Assembly (NCBI GenBank): GCA_038496675.1
Contig: CM076655.1
Span: forward strand, 19,892,005 to 19,956,004
From: Rachycentron canadum
Lineage: Eukaryota; Chordata; Actinopteri; Carangiformes; Rachycentridae
Length of the DNA stretch: 64,000 nt
Direction: 5' to 3'
Position 1 is the first letter of the stretch; every line of letters begins with the position of its first letter. The notes under the pieces were generated by a model that saw only the letters and a list, made by a program, of their open reading frames with translations, was not told where the DNA came from and did not search any database. The position numbers and the translations under genes are program-made. This document shows positions 13,121 through 25,560 of this stretch, piece after piece.

Positions 13121-15589
13121 TGGCTAAAAACCGAGACTGGACAAATATATTATTGACATTTTTTGATGGTGAGTTATAGAGTAAAAGTGAGTAAATGTAC
13201 AGGCATTTTTACTGTATGAATGCAGCTGGAAAAATGTGCAAGTCCCAGAGCCACTTTTATGTAACATGATAAGTTGTAAATTTGCACCACTTCAGTACAC
13301 ATTATGTTATCGTGTGGCACTGAGTCAAAGTCTCATAATGAGGCCTTCAGTCTATACAGCATAATGTCCACTGTACTTCATGGGAACAGAGAGCAAACGG
13401 GATATGTTTATCTTGGGGCCCAAAAAGAGTCAATAAAACAACCAATTAACCTTGATTCAATACTATACACAAAATATACAACTAGCTCATGTAATTATTC
13501 TTATCAGTCTTCCTATACCCGTTATATTGATGCAACAGGTATGTTTTTGTTCTCCAATCTGAATAAAAACTGGACTAAGACCTAAATGTCTACGCACCCT
13601 CACGCCACTGGCCCTTATTTGGCTCAGGCTGTATCACCATTGTGTTGACAGAAATCAAAGCTGGCAGCGGAGAGAGAAATTGTGAATATGTATACCTTTA
13701 ATCCCCCTTATCCTGCTGTTAGGCCAGGGTGTGTCCCCCGGTCTTCTATAATAGTCTGCAATGAGAAGCTTGAGTAAACACAATCAATGGAAGATACTAG
13801 CATATGCACCACAGAGACCTCCAAAGTCTCCCCGCTTTTATTCACCCTGCCACATATTCGATTACACACCCTTACCTTTGTGGGTTGCACGCAAATTACA
13901 ACCTGAGACAAAGGTATTGATGCAATATTACTTGTGGGTAGCAATAATAGGTAATGTTATCACCATCACAGGATTGTCTCAGAAAAAAAAAAAAAAAGAA
14001 AAAAAAAAGACTGATTCTCCAAGAGGGGTGCCCTCTCTCCCTGTCTCTCTCTTTCTGTGTGTGTAGGGTGCTCTTGCATGCTCTCTTACTCCTGGATTAC
14101 AATCTCTTCATCCATTATTAATGAAGTTAAACTACTAGTGGCATGCTGAATGTGCTGCATGGGAGATTTGTAGCTAATCCAGCGCAAAACAGCCCCAGTC
14201 ACATAATGAAGGGAAAAAAAGCACAAATGTCAACAGTTTCACACTGGGACTGGATTAGACACCCCCACCTCACCCTCCTCATTCACACATGGCCTCGCTC
14301 TTCTCCTCCTTTCTCTCTTCCACACCACTATCACTATCAACCCCTGCACGCACTCACACACACGCACACACAGAATCAGTCGCACAGCAAATCTTGCATC
14401 CAGCATGAAGAGTTATGAGTACACACACACATCCGCCTCCCTCCATCACCCTTTCCCTGATGTTTGCCCACTAACGGATTAGCGAACCTGAAGTACCGAT
14501 GTGAAGGAAAAGGCCAAAGAGCTGTTGAGGTCTATATATGAGAAATCACTGAACAGAGTCGTCCGAAGATTAACGTTGTAACGCAGCTTCTTAAAAATCA
14601 GCCACAGTTCCAGTCTGTGCTGCTTTTCATAAGGCTTCTGACACAGACACACACATGCTAACAGATCCGAGCAGTGTGAGTGGATGTTGACCCTGCGTCG
14701 TCTTTAAGGTTCTCATGTGTCACTATTAGTCTACTGGAAGCACTGGGCTTAGTCTCCGAGTTGTGGCCTGCTCGTGTACAGTGCAGCCAGGCAATGTGGC
14801 TCCATGAAAGGCAGAGATGAGCATGAAACACTGGAACTAATCAGAACACATGACATGGGACTAGCATTCTGATTTCAGATTAGCCGTGTCGTATCCACCC
14901 TCCCCTCCTTCCAGTTCTCGTCCTCCCCCTTTGTCTTCATATCCTTTATCTTTGTCTTCCTTTTGGGAGGTGTTCTTCTTTATCTGTCTGGCTCTGTCTT
15001 TTTTTTTTTTTTAACTCTGTCTTTGGATCAATTATGTTATCTTCTTCCCCTTTGCTTTAGCTTCTCCTTCAGTCTCCTCTTATCCACCTCCATTTCTCAT
15101 CACTAACCTTTACATCTATTGCTTTTCCTCTCAATCTTTCTGACTATCTTTAAATATCAAAACACATCTGTCAATGCTAGTTTTTCCAGGTTTTCCAAGC
15201 CCACACTACAATATCGACTAGAAATTAAAAGACTAAAGGTAAAGGTACAGGTAAACAACCATCAATAAACATTACGATTTCAATAGGGTCCTAGCACTGT
15301 TCAATGCTCAGGCCCTAATGAGCAAAACTCTAGACCTATGTGAACTGGAGATTCAGACACCTGCCACAAGGCTGTAGGTTTACACCAACCTTATAACAAT
15401 CCTTTGAAGCAACTTGTCATCTTTCTTACAAGATAGTCAGCAAACGAAGACTGAGAAATCAAAAGAACCTATCACTTGATAATCCGGTTCCTGACATCAC
15501 ATGCTTCCGCTCATTCAAAAAACTCATCATTATCATATCCCCATCATTACTACAACTCCACAGTAGCGACACAGTTCTAGAGATGTATA

Positions 15590-16110
15590 GGTCGGTCAGC
15601 TGTTCAGCAACTTTTGGTCAGACTGAAACATTTCAATAACTCTTGGACAGATTTGTTCAGACTATCATGGTCGCCAGATGATGAATCCTGACAACTTTAA
15701 CGACCCTCTGACTTTTCCTCTATAGAGCCAGCACGAGGTTGGCATTTGTGGTAGCCCGTTGTGTGAAATCTCTTGTGTAGAGGTTGCCATTAAATATTTT
15801 TCAAACATTCATCTTCAACCCTCCCACCTTCAGCATGAATTGTAGAAAAAAAATTAAAAATAATTGCTGTCCTTCTGAAGTTTCATTTTGTACAATATTT
15901 TGCATCATGAGAAAAATTCTTGTAAAAAAATAACAGTCCCATTATCCTCAGACTACTATGAGTTTAGCACTAAATGATAACGTGCTAACGTGCAAAAGTA
16001 AGATCGTAAGAACATAATCTACAACTTAAAATTGTCATTGAAGCACATTAGCATGACAACATTAGCATTTAGCTCAAAGAACCAATGGCTCACAAGAGCC
16101 TCTAACCTGG
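15590..16110 (+). repeat. Percomorph interspersed repeat, copy 2
   Basis: Same family and orientation as the copy at 4440-4800. Diagnostic pieces include TTCAATAACTCTTGGACAGA, GACCCTCTGACTTTTCCTCT (the 'CCCCTGACTTTTCATCTAG' phrase), ACGTGCTAACGTGC, and the terminal ACATTAGCATTTAGCTCAAA followed by CTGGCTGTGGACTTGAGC. This copy keeps more of the 5' part than copy 1 but has internal divergence and insertions. No coding capacity is seen. Confidence 0.7.
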
Positions 16111-16569
16111 CTGTGGACTTGAGCAGCTTAAGAAAGAATTTTTGAAAGATTAGTTATTGGTAGATGAAAACATTTTTTATTTGAATTTTCACCCCTGAGC
16201 CTGTCTGTCTTTCCGTCTTCTACCCTATCTTGAATGAATTCTATCTTGCACATCAAACCCATGACATCATTTTATAAACAATGTGAAGGGTTTGGTTGAA
16301 GCATTGCTCATCCAGCCTCTATAGTCTGGATCAGCCTCTCCATGTCTCTTCAGCGCCTTCTCTTCCTTCCACTCATGCCGTCGCTCTCTGCCACAGTAGA
16401 CCAATTAGGACTAAGCTGATTCCAGTAGTGACCTTTGGGTCCACCTCGGCTCTGCTGACAGGAGCGTTAGCATGTAGCTGAACTGTTTTACATGTTATTG
16501 ACAGGGTGGGAGGTATCATAGTCATTTTATCACACCAATTTCATTCTTGGCCGATTTCCCCTTAGGCAG

Positions 16570-16850
16570 GTTAGTGGCAGCTTCCCATTGATTTTTCATG
16601 TAATTGATCAGAGACCTGCTTGAGCAATTTATTGGCCCGCTCGCACCTGTGATTAAGGCTGAGGCCGCATGTGTTTATGCATGCACCGACTATTACTTTC
16701 CCCGAGATCAAGCGCGCGCCATAAAAGCGTGGCTGTGCTGTCTGTCTGCGGCTGTCAGCGTAATGAATGCCGTCCTAGTCTCAGGGACATTTTTAATCAT
16801 GCTTGACCAAAGCCATGTCATGTCCAAAGTCAAGAGAAATGGAGACGGGC
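16570..16850. promoter_or_regulatory. Candidate conserved non-coding element upstream of pitx2
   Basis: This non-repetitive block of mixed composition stands out from the surrounding AT-rich and simple-repeat DNA. It contains homeodomain-type cores (TGTAATTGATC), a caudal/Hox-like TTTATTGGCC, an E-box-like CACCTG and several CpGs. It lies about 4 kb upstream of the pitx2 5' exon. Assignment as an enhancer is inference from composition only. An 84-codon open frame overlaps it, but it shows no known domain. Confidence 0.25.
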
Positions 16851-16859
16851 TCGTCTGAC

Positions 16860-19177
16860 TGACCAGCAATGACAGGAGTTAATGTGTTCACATAAAAACA
16901 TGGAGCAGAGTTTAATTCAACGTAATCCTTGTTCATTTGAAGCCGCTTCATGCATGGGATTAATATTAGAGTAGTCGAGGGGCCAAAACCACAATGACAT
17001 CAGCTAAGCATTTTCTTTGGAAGCTGAGGATAGGATAATTACAGAAGAAGACAAAGACGAAGAGCTGAGTACTTTTTAAATATACACCATGTTAGCTGAG
17101 CATGTCGGGAGAAGTGAGGGCTGCCTAACATGTAAGTCATTTACTGGCCTCGCGTATTACGTTCTAAACCACAAGCCATGTTGCTGAGTTGGAGTGCTTA
17201 GCGTTGGTGTAGCTCATCTCCCTTTGGTACTGTGACAGAGCTGGAATAGTAAGGATCAGGCATAAAGCCGCTCAACAAGCTCAAGAGCTATCAAAGAGCC
17301 ACCCTTTTAATTTGGTTAATTTACAGGCAGCTTTTTCACTAATAACATTCTTGGAGTGATACTTGACAAATGGAAATACACACAGGATATTTCTGTCTTG
17401 GAGGAGGAAGACTCATCTGATGTTCTGTCCTTTTTCCTCCTCTCTTTCTCCCAACTCATCTTCTCCACCTTCTTTCCTCTCCATCTTCCATTTTCCTCTC
17501 CATATTCATCCTCCTTTCAATCGCAGACAAGTCACACCCCAAAATAAAGCTCAATTCCCAGCCATTACTTTAGTTCTAACATATTAGCAGTACATAAACT
17601 GATTTGTTTAAAGATTTGTGGCTTTGGAAACACCAATTTGACTCCAAATTTTATTACATGGCCGCAAAGTGTCGGCCAGACAGAACACGAGGCGACAATC
17701 ACATGTGGTTTGAGGCTAAAAGTGAAATGAGAAAAAAAAGAAAAGAAAGAAAACCAGGCTTGGTTTCTCAGGCAAAGAGCACCCCCCCTGAATAAAAGAA
17801 CCACTTCACATCTGCATTACTCAAGCTTCCCGCTGCAACAGAGTGATGACCATGTATAAAAGGAGGACATTATATTTCACTGAATGTGTGGGAAAAAGGT
17901 TCAGATTCGTTTCTACTGACAGACTATGGAATTAATTCAAAAGTCATGGTGTGAAGTGAAAGGAGAAGTCAGAGACAACAGATTTGTTTCCTTTGTGATT
18001 TGACTGCAATTTAATTGATTCCTTGTGGCTGCAGACATTGAAAAAGGCATCGGTCACACTGAGCCACATATCAACATCAACAGAAATAAAGTGTGGCCTA
18101 ATTTCAGAAGACTAATACCTTTGTGTCGCAGCACAGTTTGGCATATAACTGATAATCCCTTTATTTAAGCAATATTTGTTATCTGAGCTCTATTCTGAGA
18201 GGCAGAAATATAGGGCCAGTGTGTGCATATCAGGTTATGATGCTCGTGTGTCGTTTTACAAATACTGTTGTGGCTTTATAAGTCTGCTTATTTAGTTGCT
18301 TTGAATAATTACATGGCTGCCAGGCCTTCCAGCTCCAAATACTAGTTCCAAGGAGAGAAATGTTGGGCTTCATACGTCATATTATGCGCATAACCTGCTC
18401 TTAGATGCTCTGAAGGCTGCACTGATGTGAAGTGTAAGAGCTGTAATCAATCACAGTGAACTGTGCAGACAATCCATTCAAAAAAAAAAAAAAAAGTTCC
18501 TGTATTTTTAAAAAGAGGAGTCAACACTACAGTTGCCTACTTTATAAGAGTTTTGTGTTGTGGCTGAACTGCCGGGCAGTCTATCATCTTGGCCTCTTTA
18601 AAGTGGAGGCTTGGATGCCTGCTGATGTACATGAAAGCCGGGAAGAGTGTTTTAAAGTCCTCTCCAGTGTGCAGCATGAGGAGGAAAAGTTGAAATGTCC
18701 AACTGTACTGAGGCTGGCGCGCTGATGTGCTCGTTAAGAATCAGGAGAGAACACCAGCGGAGCAGGTCACCCCGATTCTCACATCACAGCCCCATCAGAA
18801 ATTCTTTCAAGTGTCCTTCTGCGTCGCCAAAGATGACAACGGCGAATCGATAAGCGCTTGAAATGAAAAGAAGCCGCCGGTTTGCCCCCGAGGCGAAAGA
18901 TTTCATACCCGCCAGCCTTCTCTGAACTTCAGGCATTCCTCTGCACCTTTCTGCGTGAGAAAGAGGAGGCTCTTGACTGGTTTTTCTTTTTTTTCCTTCT
19001 CCCTTTGTATAAGAAGGTAAGAGGAGAATATAGCCGAACCGTGATGCCTCTCCAGGCGCCGCTCGCCCTCTTTTTTCCCTCCGCGCAGGCGGGGCGTGAT
19101 TTGAAGATGTGCATGATGTGGAAGATGTTTTCTGCACGTGCTTTCTGCTGCTCCTTTACGTGCATTGTATGTGTGCA

Positions 19178-19214
<37 letters not shown>

Positions 19215-20280
19215 ACGTTTGTGCTTTTATAGGATGCGTGTCTAATATCACATTCCAACATCAAAGTAAGCGAGGGGTCAAAACCTTAAATGAGATGTGT
19301 TGGTAAATAAGCTGCTAATATTGATTCCTCTCAGTGGTTTGCATTTGACTCCACGCACCTATCCTGCACATGTGTTTGTGCCAGTGGAGAAACCGATTAA
19401 ATATGGCCTTCCTGGGCCTCTGTAGAAAACCATCTGTAAATAATAACAATAAAAGAAAAAAGAAAAGAAAATCAAGAGTTCTTCGTGTGTTTAGTGCTGG
19501 CTACATAAATCTGATCTAACTTACATCCACTGAGGCTGAGCATTAATTATATCACATGTGTATTTGGGTACCAGCCTCTGATTCAGGGGTTTTTTTGGAG
19601 GGGGGGGCGCACGTTTTGCTTCAGTGTCCCCTTTTGACTGGAAATTCCCGTGTGGATGTTCGCATTAATTACTGGTTTAATGGGAGTATGACTAAAAATG
19701 TAAAAGAAGGATTAGGAGAGGGGAACGGAGGCCTACGTCCGGTCGGTCTGCTTGCCTCACTTAAGATGCGAAATGGGGGGTGGGGGGGGGGGTCTGCCTG
19801 TATCTCAGGAAACGGATCTATAAAGAACATTTGCATCCGAGCCAGCTGTTCACTTCATCTGCACATAAACCCGCTCCACCATAGGTCTGTCTGGCCCTGG
19901 AGGAGCCTAAATGCATCCATTCCCACCCACCTCCACACAGTCAAAATATTCTGTTTCACAGACATGTTGAATTATAGAATGATCATGTGTGAAACGGCCC
20001 TTAACTGGCTATTAATTGGACTCTAATGTTACTAGTTACATAATGGGCTGGAACAGGAACCAGTAACTGTGGCTTCAAATGTATTTTATTTAAATTACCT
20101 GCCAGTAAGTGGATTTGGTCATGAATCTGTGGTCATGACTATTGTTTATTTTTGCGCGCTCAGAGTTTAGATAATAAGCAGTTGACTTGCTTGTTTTAAA
20201 TTACAGGTTGGGTTTAGGCAAATTGACCCATTCTATGTTTTGCTTGCCTGCATCTCAAATGGTGCAGTGTAACCGTAAAC
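16860..20280. other. Upstream intergenic DNA; CpG-containing patch at 18720-19100
   Basis: No gene is recognised. Between 18720 and 19100 the sequence becomes CpG-richer, with GCGTCGCCAAAG, GGCGAATCGATAAGCGC and GCCGCCGGTTTGCCCCCGAG, about 2 kb upstream of the first pitx2 exon. That could mark a proximal regulatory region or an upstream transcript. Overlapping open frames on both strands show no known domain and contain low-complexity CA/GT translations. Confidence 0.45.
19181..19213 (+). repeat. (GT)n microsatellite
   Basis: An uninterrupted GT tract of about 16 units. Confidence 0.95.
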
Positions 20281-20512
20281 GCGGCGGGGCGGGCAAACAG
20301 GAATATCAGTGTTCCTTTCTTTTTTCTTTTTTTTTTTTTCTTTAAACGTGCGTGTGCTTTTTAAAGATACCACTCAATTTTTTTTTTTTTTCTTTTTTTG
20401 TTTGTTTGATTGTTGTTGAAAGTTGAGAGGCTCTAAGTTTGTCCTCGGCTAGACTACACAGGCACGGGACAGCATATACACAAACACACCCCTTTAAAAG
20501 CGCACGCGCGCA

Positions 20513-20515
<3 letters not shown>

Positions 20516-20546
<31 letters not shown>
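20516..20546 (+). repeat. (CA)n microsatellite
   Basis: About 15 CA units in the proximal promoter region of the upstream pitx2 exon, next to CGCACGCGCGC. Confidence 0.95.
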
Positions 20547-20547
<1 letters not shown>

Positions 20548-20790
20548 CACGCGGGGTCCCTCTCCGAGCTCAAAAGAAGGAGGAAAAAAAAATGCGCCAC
20601 TCTTGGAGCGTCTTTCTAGGGGGAAAAAGTTGAGGAAGACAGAAGAGGACGAACCAAGGGGAGACTCGGATGAAAGCGCCTCGCTTCTCCTCGCGCCGTA
20701 AATAGATGGTTATTTATGCGCATAAATGAAACAATCCTAAAGGTAGCGCTGCGTCTCTCTCTTTTCCTTTTTTTTTTTTTTCCTCCTTTG

Positions 20791-20791
<1 letters not shown>

Positions 20792-20822
<31 letters not shown>
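20792..20822 (+). repeat. Poly-T tract
   Basis: 31 consecutive T just upstream of the predicted 5' non-coding exon of pitx2, following another T-rich tract from 20768. Confidence 0.95.
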
Positions 20823-20823
<1 letters not shown>

Positions 20824-20829
20824 GGGATA

Positions 20830-21040
20830 ACATAGCGGGGGAGCCACATCCATGCAACGCTCAGATTTCCGGACAGAAACTTAGACTTCAGCGTTACTGG
20901 AGCCTGAAGTTGAGCGAGTTTTCGGCTGTAAACGCCGCCGCCGGGGTCTGACTGAGGCTGGACGCTGGAGTTTACCTCTTCACCGCAGAGAAACTCGCCG
21001 ACGGGCTGAGTCGATCAAACCCCACCGGTGTCAACAACTG
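20830..21040 (+). other. pitx2 exon 1, 5' untranslated (a-type transcript)
   Basis: A GC- and CpG-rich stretch with CGCCGCCGCCGGGG and GACGCTGGAGTTTACC ends at CAACAACTG, followed by a consensus donor GTAAGAGC at 21041. The sequence then turns abruptly AT-rich. There is no convincing in-frame ATG into the next exon, so it is probably non-coding, as in the mammalian PITX2A/B transcript. The next exon begins at 23700. The 5' limit is a guess. Confidence 0.65.
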
Positions 21041-23699
21041 GTAAGAGCAGCGGAGGAGCACAGGCGCTCTCTCTTTCTCTCCCTCTAACCCCCTTTTTTT
21101 TTTTTTTTTTTTTTTATTAAAGGAAACTGAGATGTGAGTTAATGCAAGTGAAGGAATTTGTTCCACCTCGTTTTTTTTTTTTTGTTTTTTTTTTTCTCTC
21201 TCTCTCTCTCCTCCTCTCTTTGTGTCTGTGCTGATGTGAATTTCAAAGCCGCGGCTGTGTAACAGGAAGGAGCGTGAAGTGATGTGAGAGCGGGTCCGTC
21301 GCTCGGGTCGGTGGGTGATAATGATGTATCGTTAGAGGTGATGGAGTGTGGGGAAGTAAAACGTGTAGTGAACCAGACCGCACTGCCCTCTGCTTGACGA
21401 CGATTGTAAAAATGTATATGTTAAATATCAATTGAAATGTATATATATATTAAAAAAAAAAGGCCTTCATACAGTTTGGCGTCATTGTGGTTTGTCAGTT
21501 TTGAGATATGGAAACGCAGAGTCCATTAAAACGCATTGAAATGTGTGTGGACATAACAAACAAAGCGCCTAACCACCTAAACCTCAACCTCCTGAAGCAA
21601 ATCACCGACAACTCTGTTAAAAGAAAGTGACTGAAGTGAGTTCAGATGCGTGCGTCCTTTTGCAATATAGTGAAAAAAGAATTAGTGGCGGCGGCGGCGG
21701 CGGCGAGGGGGCGTTCACGGTCTCACGCCTTTAATTAATACAGGACCATATGGTGGAGGTTAGTCGATTCATCTCCCGGTAAAGGCTGCAGTCTCATGCT
21801 CCACTGTGTTAATTTCAGAAGTAAAGCCAGTGCGAGGCAATGCCAGCTTTCTGTCTGCACTGGGCCTCGTGCCACGTGAGTCACTGATGCGCATCGACTG
21901 TTGGCGCTGCGGAGCCCGTGAAGTGAGAATGAATGGATGAACGACACGAATATCGGCGATCACAACATCCACGCAGATAGACTTTAAAGCGCCCGCCGCG
22001 GGCGTTTAAATCAAAATTACCCCTTCATTAACACACTATTATTGCCATCATTCGTGTTCATATTGTTGTTATAATTGGCGTTGAACGTGGTAGGTGGGCA
22101 ATATTTTCAGATATTTATGATGCATCCTTAGGAAGCTGCTGTCTTTTAGCTTTTGGTGATTCAACGTGTAATAATATTAATATCGTCTAATTTTGCATGC
22201 TTTCAAATTAGCACAATAATATAGATTTTCTTCGATTTAAACGTAAATTTATTGCGTTATTTACGCATTTAATTTATTTATGCTAGATAGGCATTTTTGT
22301 CGTGTTGTTTCGCTTTTTTATGTTTAAAAGAAATACCATGCAATTATTTTATAAAAAAGGAAAAAGAAAAAAAAAAAAGGAAGAATAATTCAAAGCTGAA
22401 ATTTAAAAAAAATAAAATGCAGTAAATCGTATAACACACAGGAGCCAAGCAGGGTGAAATATTGGAGGCAACCCCTCATTAAATCTCCCTGATTAGATAA
22501 CACGGAGCCGCATACAATAACCCTCCACCTTACAGCCTGACCCCCACTATTTCATTTTGCAGGGGGGGATGCAGGGGAGGGATGAGAAGAAAGGTTGCGC
22601 AGGTACACACCGTGTAAAACTTAACCTCCAATATCTGCATCTTCTGAATTAAAGGGAGGGAGGGGGATAATAAAAAATAAAAAAAAAATTAAAAAAAAAA
22701 TCACAGATGATGTAGAGCAGGTGAAGAGAAGAAGTGAGGAAAATGGTTAACAGCATGACTGCATGCAAATTCCCCCCGACTTGAATTATCATAAGCAAAC
22801 AGTGTGAGCCTGGACTAATAAAACCCCATCTGTGTAACTTCATATCGAGGTAGTATGAGGGCTGCGATAATGAATTTTGTAATATCCCACCGACAGACAT
22901 CTCAATCAGACTCTAATCCCATGATTTTACTACGGAATCACTGCACTTCCAACTGCTGCAGGCTGCACCGAAACATAAGATCCGGCTCATGCAAAACACG
23001 ATGGATTTTATACAATATATCAGGCTGAACAAAAAAAAAAAAAAAAATTAAGAAAAAAAGTTTACATTGTTTTTTTTTTTTCAAAAAATAGAACAATACA
23101 TTATGAATAATATTAAGTTTAGACTCTAATTTGTCTCAAAAGGATAAAGAGCTTCTGACTGATGAGATCAATTCTTTTTTTTCCTCGATAATCATCATCA
23201 TTTCCTTTATTTTATTTATTTATTCTTTTCAATGAACCGTGGTTTTCGTGAAATTCAGATTACAGGATTTTTTTTTTCCCCTGCCGCAGCTCTAACATTA
23301 GTTACAGTTGTTTTCTGACACAGGTAAAACATTTCATTGGTAATAAATCGATCACTGAGACATTTTTACAGTGAGGCTTTCAGAGCAGAACTGGCCCATT
23401 AAATCCACCACGATCCTGATTCTATTTTGTGTATTTTGATGCATTTACTTCATCATAACAGCATCATTGCTCCTGCGTGCATTTTAAATCTTTTCCTCCA
23501 GACCACCGGCTTTTTCTTTTTTTTTTTTTTTCCTTACAATCTGATAATCATCCTTTGAGCACACCACTATTCTTTTAGGTCTTAAGTGTTGACTTCAAAA
23601 TTATTGACTGCACGGGCAGAATTGCATGACAGTGAACCACACAGGAGGTTGTTTAGCAGCATTAAGGGCTAATTATGGCTCTTTTGTCTGTTTTTACAG
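21041..23699 (+). other. pitx2 intron 1
   Basis: AT-rich intron with donor GTAAGAGC and acceptor TTTTTACAG. It contains poly-T and TC tracts (21093-21116, 21171-21210) and a (GGC)n stretch at 21688-21704. A non-repetitive block at 22740-23010 holds an octamer ATGCAAAT (22763-22770) and a bicoid-type TAATCC (22914-22919), so it is a candidate regulatory element. No further exon is evident. Confidence 0.65.
22740..23010. promoter_or_regulatory. Candidate intronic regulatory element in pitx2 intron 1
   Basis: This is a non-repetitive block between A/T homopolymer regions. It contains an exact POU octamer ATGCAAAT at 22763-22770, a GATA-like GCGATAATGAATT, and a bicoid/Pitx-type TAATCC at 22914-22919. 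Motif presence is seen directly; enhancer function is inference. Confidence 0.3.
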
Positions 23700-23723
23700 A
23701 AGCGGTTTCCTCAAATTGCCATA

Positions 23724-23769
23724 ATGGACTCCCACTGCCGCAAACTGGCCACCACCTGCGCGCAAATAG
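23724..23769 (+). CDS. Pitx2 isoform a, N-terminal coding exon
   Basis: The exon runs from acceptor TTTTTACAG (exon starts at 23700, with 24 bases of 5' UTR) to donor GTGAGTATG at 23770. The ATG at 23724 opens MDSHCRKLATTCAQI and leaves one extra base (phase 1), so splicing to 28698 creates a Glu codon and reads on as EKEKIQNKNDD. Human PITX2A starts METNCRKLVSACVQLEKDK, so the CRKL core and exon phase agree while flanking residues differ. The predicted a-form is 267 residues (46 + 200 + 558 coding bases including the stop), near the usual size. This transcript would use the promoter near 20.8 kb. I saw no counterpart of the mammalian PITX2B-specific exon. Confidence 0.85.
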
Positions 23770-25279
23770 GTGAGTATGTGACCTCCATGAATCAATACGA
23801 TGCTTTTCTTCAAGCTGAAAGAATAAAAACGGGGCGTCTGGAAATATCACACAAAACAATCAGTTTAATTTGAAATTTACACCGGCTTTAAATATATTTA
23901 GGCCTACGTGCAGCCCCGTGGTGGTCTTAGTAGCGCAAACTGTAAACATTTGTGCGTGTTCATTTCCAAACATGATTATTAATGATAGAATAATTGACCC
24001 GTCTGCAACGTTTCTATGGCTAAAGGCTAAAAAAAAAAAAACAGCACAAACAGATTAACTGACATCCTGTTGCAAGTGTACATGAAACTAATAATATCAA
24101 TTACCAAAATAATAATATGCATAATAATAAGAAGAATAATAAACGTATTAATGCACCTTCAGAAGAGGCACAAACACTGACATCTTAGTGTTAAAACCTA
24201 AATGTGTAACATCAGTAGCTGCTCTGATGGTGTGAAGGTGAGATCATTGTTTTGAATCGATCGTTTTATGGGGAAAAAAAAAATCAAATATAAAAACAAG
24301 CTCAACATCTTTCATTAAAAGGCAAAAAGAGGCAGGAAAAAAAAAAAATATATATATATATATATATAGAAGCAGCTGTGTTTGAATTCTCCTCAAATAA
24401 TCTCCGGTTGTCTTTAAGACTCGGAGACTGAAAATGCGTCGGGTTTTTTTTTTTTTTTTGTTGTTGTTGTTGGTTTGTTTATTTATTTTAAAGCTGCTTT
24501 ATGATCATATTTTGCTGTGAAATTTCACCAATTTGTTCAAAAGTGCTCAGAGACACTTTGGCCTCCTCGCCTGCCGGCGTGGAGAAGCTGAGTTTGAATC
24601 CAGCTTGCTCTGTCTTAGAGGGACACCTGGCGGCCAGATGTGGCTGTGCAGCTGCAGTGCTGCGCTCGAGGCAGGCACGAAGCGCGGAGCATCATTCCAG
24701 CTGTGGCGGCACTGCGGCGGTGTCATGTAATTAAGACACGGGCCTATAGCTCATGTATAAATCTCATTATAGCCTTCGGTTCTACTTGTATGGCCTTTGG
24801 ATCGGTAATACAGCAACACTACACAGACTCCAATGCGTTTTTTCCCCTCCCAATAATCCTCCTTAACCATTTCCAGATCTATTCTCATAAACGCTGCTTT
24901 CCAAATTAACATCCCCGGGTAAAAAAAAAAAAAAAAAAAAAAAAAAGGACTAAAGAGAAGCTGAAATCCTACGAGACAAAGTGTGGGATTTATGAATTAT
25001 TCTCCTCCGCGGAGAGGAAATGACATCAAGGCTTGTTAGGGTCTTAAATGAATAACCGATAACTCTCACTCATTCAGCCCAGACCACGGGGCCGTGGGAG
25101 GCGCAGGCTCGTCGTGGCAGAGCTGCACATGGTGGAAGACCACTGATCATGAATATTAAGAAAACTAAAATCAAATCAAATTAATAATAATGACATAATA
25201 ACATGATAATAATAGAAAGACAGGGGTGGGGGTGAGGAAGAGGAGGAGGAGGAGGAGGAGTGGGGCTCAGAAAGATGCT

Positions 25280-25560
25280 CGCAAACACACCAGCGTCAAC
25301 TGCTCTGCTGTAATAAATGCAGCGCTTGTTGGATTGACTCCGGGGAAAACTAAATGTATAATGAAAGCCCATTCGTGAGGAGGAATATACTAATGGAGGA
25401 ATCTGATGTCTCCTTAATCCTATGTAAAAAGCCTTGTCGTCTCCCCCCTATATTGACTGAATTGCTAATTAATGGCCCTCTATGACAGGGGCCTATTGCG
25501 CGCAGTAATCCGCAGAAGAGAGATAAAGCATTCAGAAGGTAGAAATGAAGAGGAAACCGA
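25280..25560. promoter_or_regulatory. Candidate regulatory element with paired bicoid sites
   Basis: This non-repetitive intronic block sits about 2.5 kb upstream of the pitx2c first exon. It contains two exact TAATCC (K50 homeodomain) motifs at 25415-25420 and 25506-25511 and a TGCTAATTAATGG homeodomain-type core between them. Pitx2 itself recognises TAATCC, so autoregulation is possible. The motifs are observed; the role is inferred. Confidence 0.3.

Larger units (their letters stand above)
11090..15580. other. Intergenic DNA, no gene recognised
   Basis: This stretch holds simple repeats and AT-rich sequence. A hexamer-like tandem array of AGAAAT/AGAACAG units lies at about 12703-12750, and a GT/TA compound microsatellite at 13082-13120. 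A-rich runs occur at 13982-14009 and a T run at 15000-15012. Pyrimidine-rich sequence covers 14890-15140. I see no exon with good coding composition. Confidence 0.55.
20284..20830 (+). promoter_or_regulatory. Proximal promoter region of pitx2 upstream transcript (approximate)
   Basis: Immediately upstream of the GC-rich first exon lie a GC-box-like GGGGCGGG at 20286-20293 (within GCGGCGGGGCGGGC), a CA microsatellite at 20516-20546, CGCACGCGCGC, and long pyrimidine tracts including 31 T at 20792-20822. No convincing TATA box sits at a clear distance from a start site. Promoter function is inferred from position and CpG content. Confidence 0.4.

Noticed and set aside
18784..19232. Several overlapping open frames of 90-117 codons on both strands
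   Set aside because: They overlap each other, and parts are translations of GT/CA repeats and pyrimidine tracts. The CpG content explains the lack of stops.
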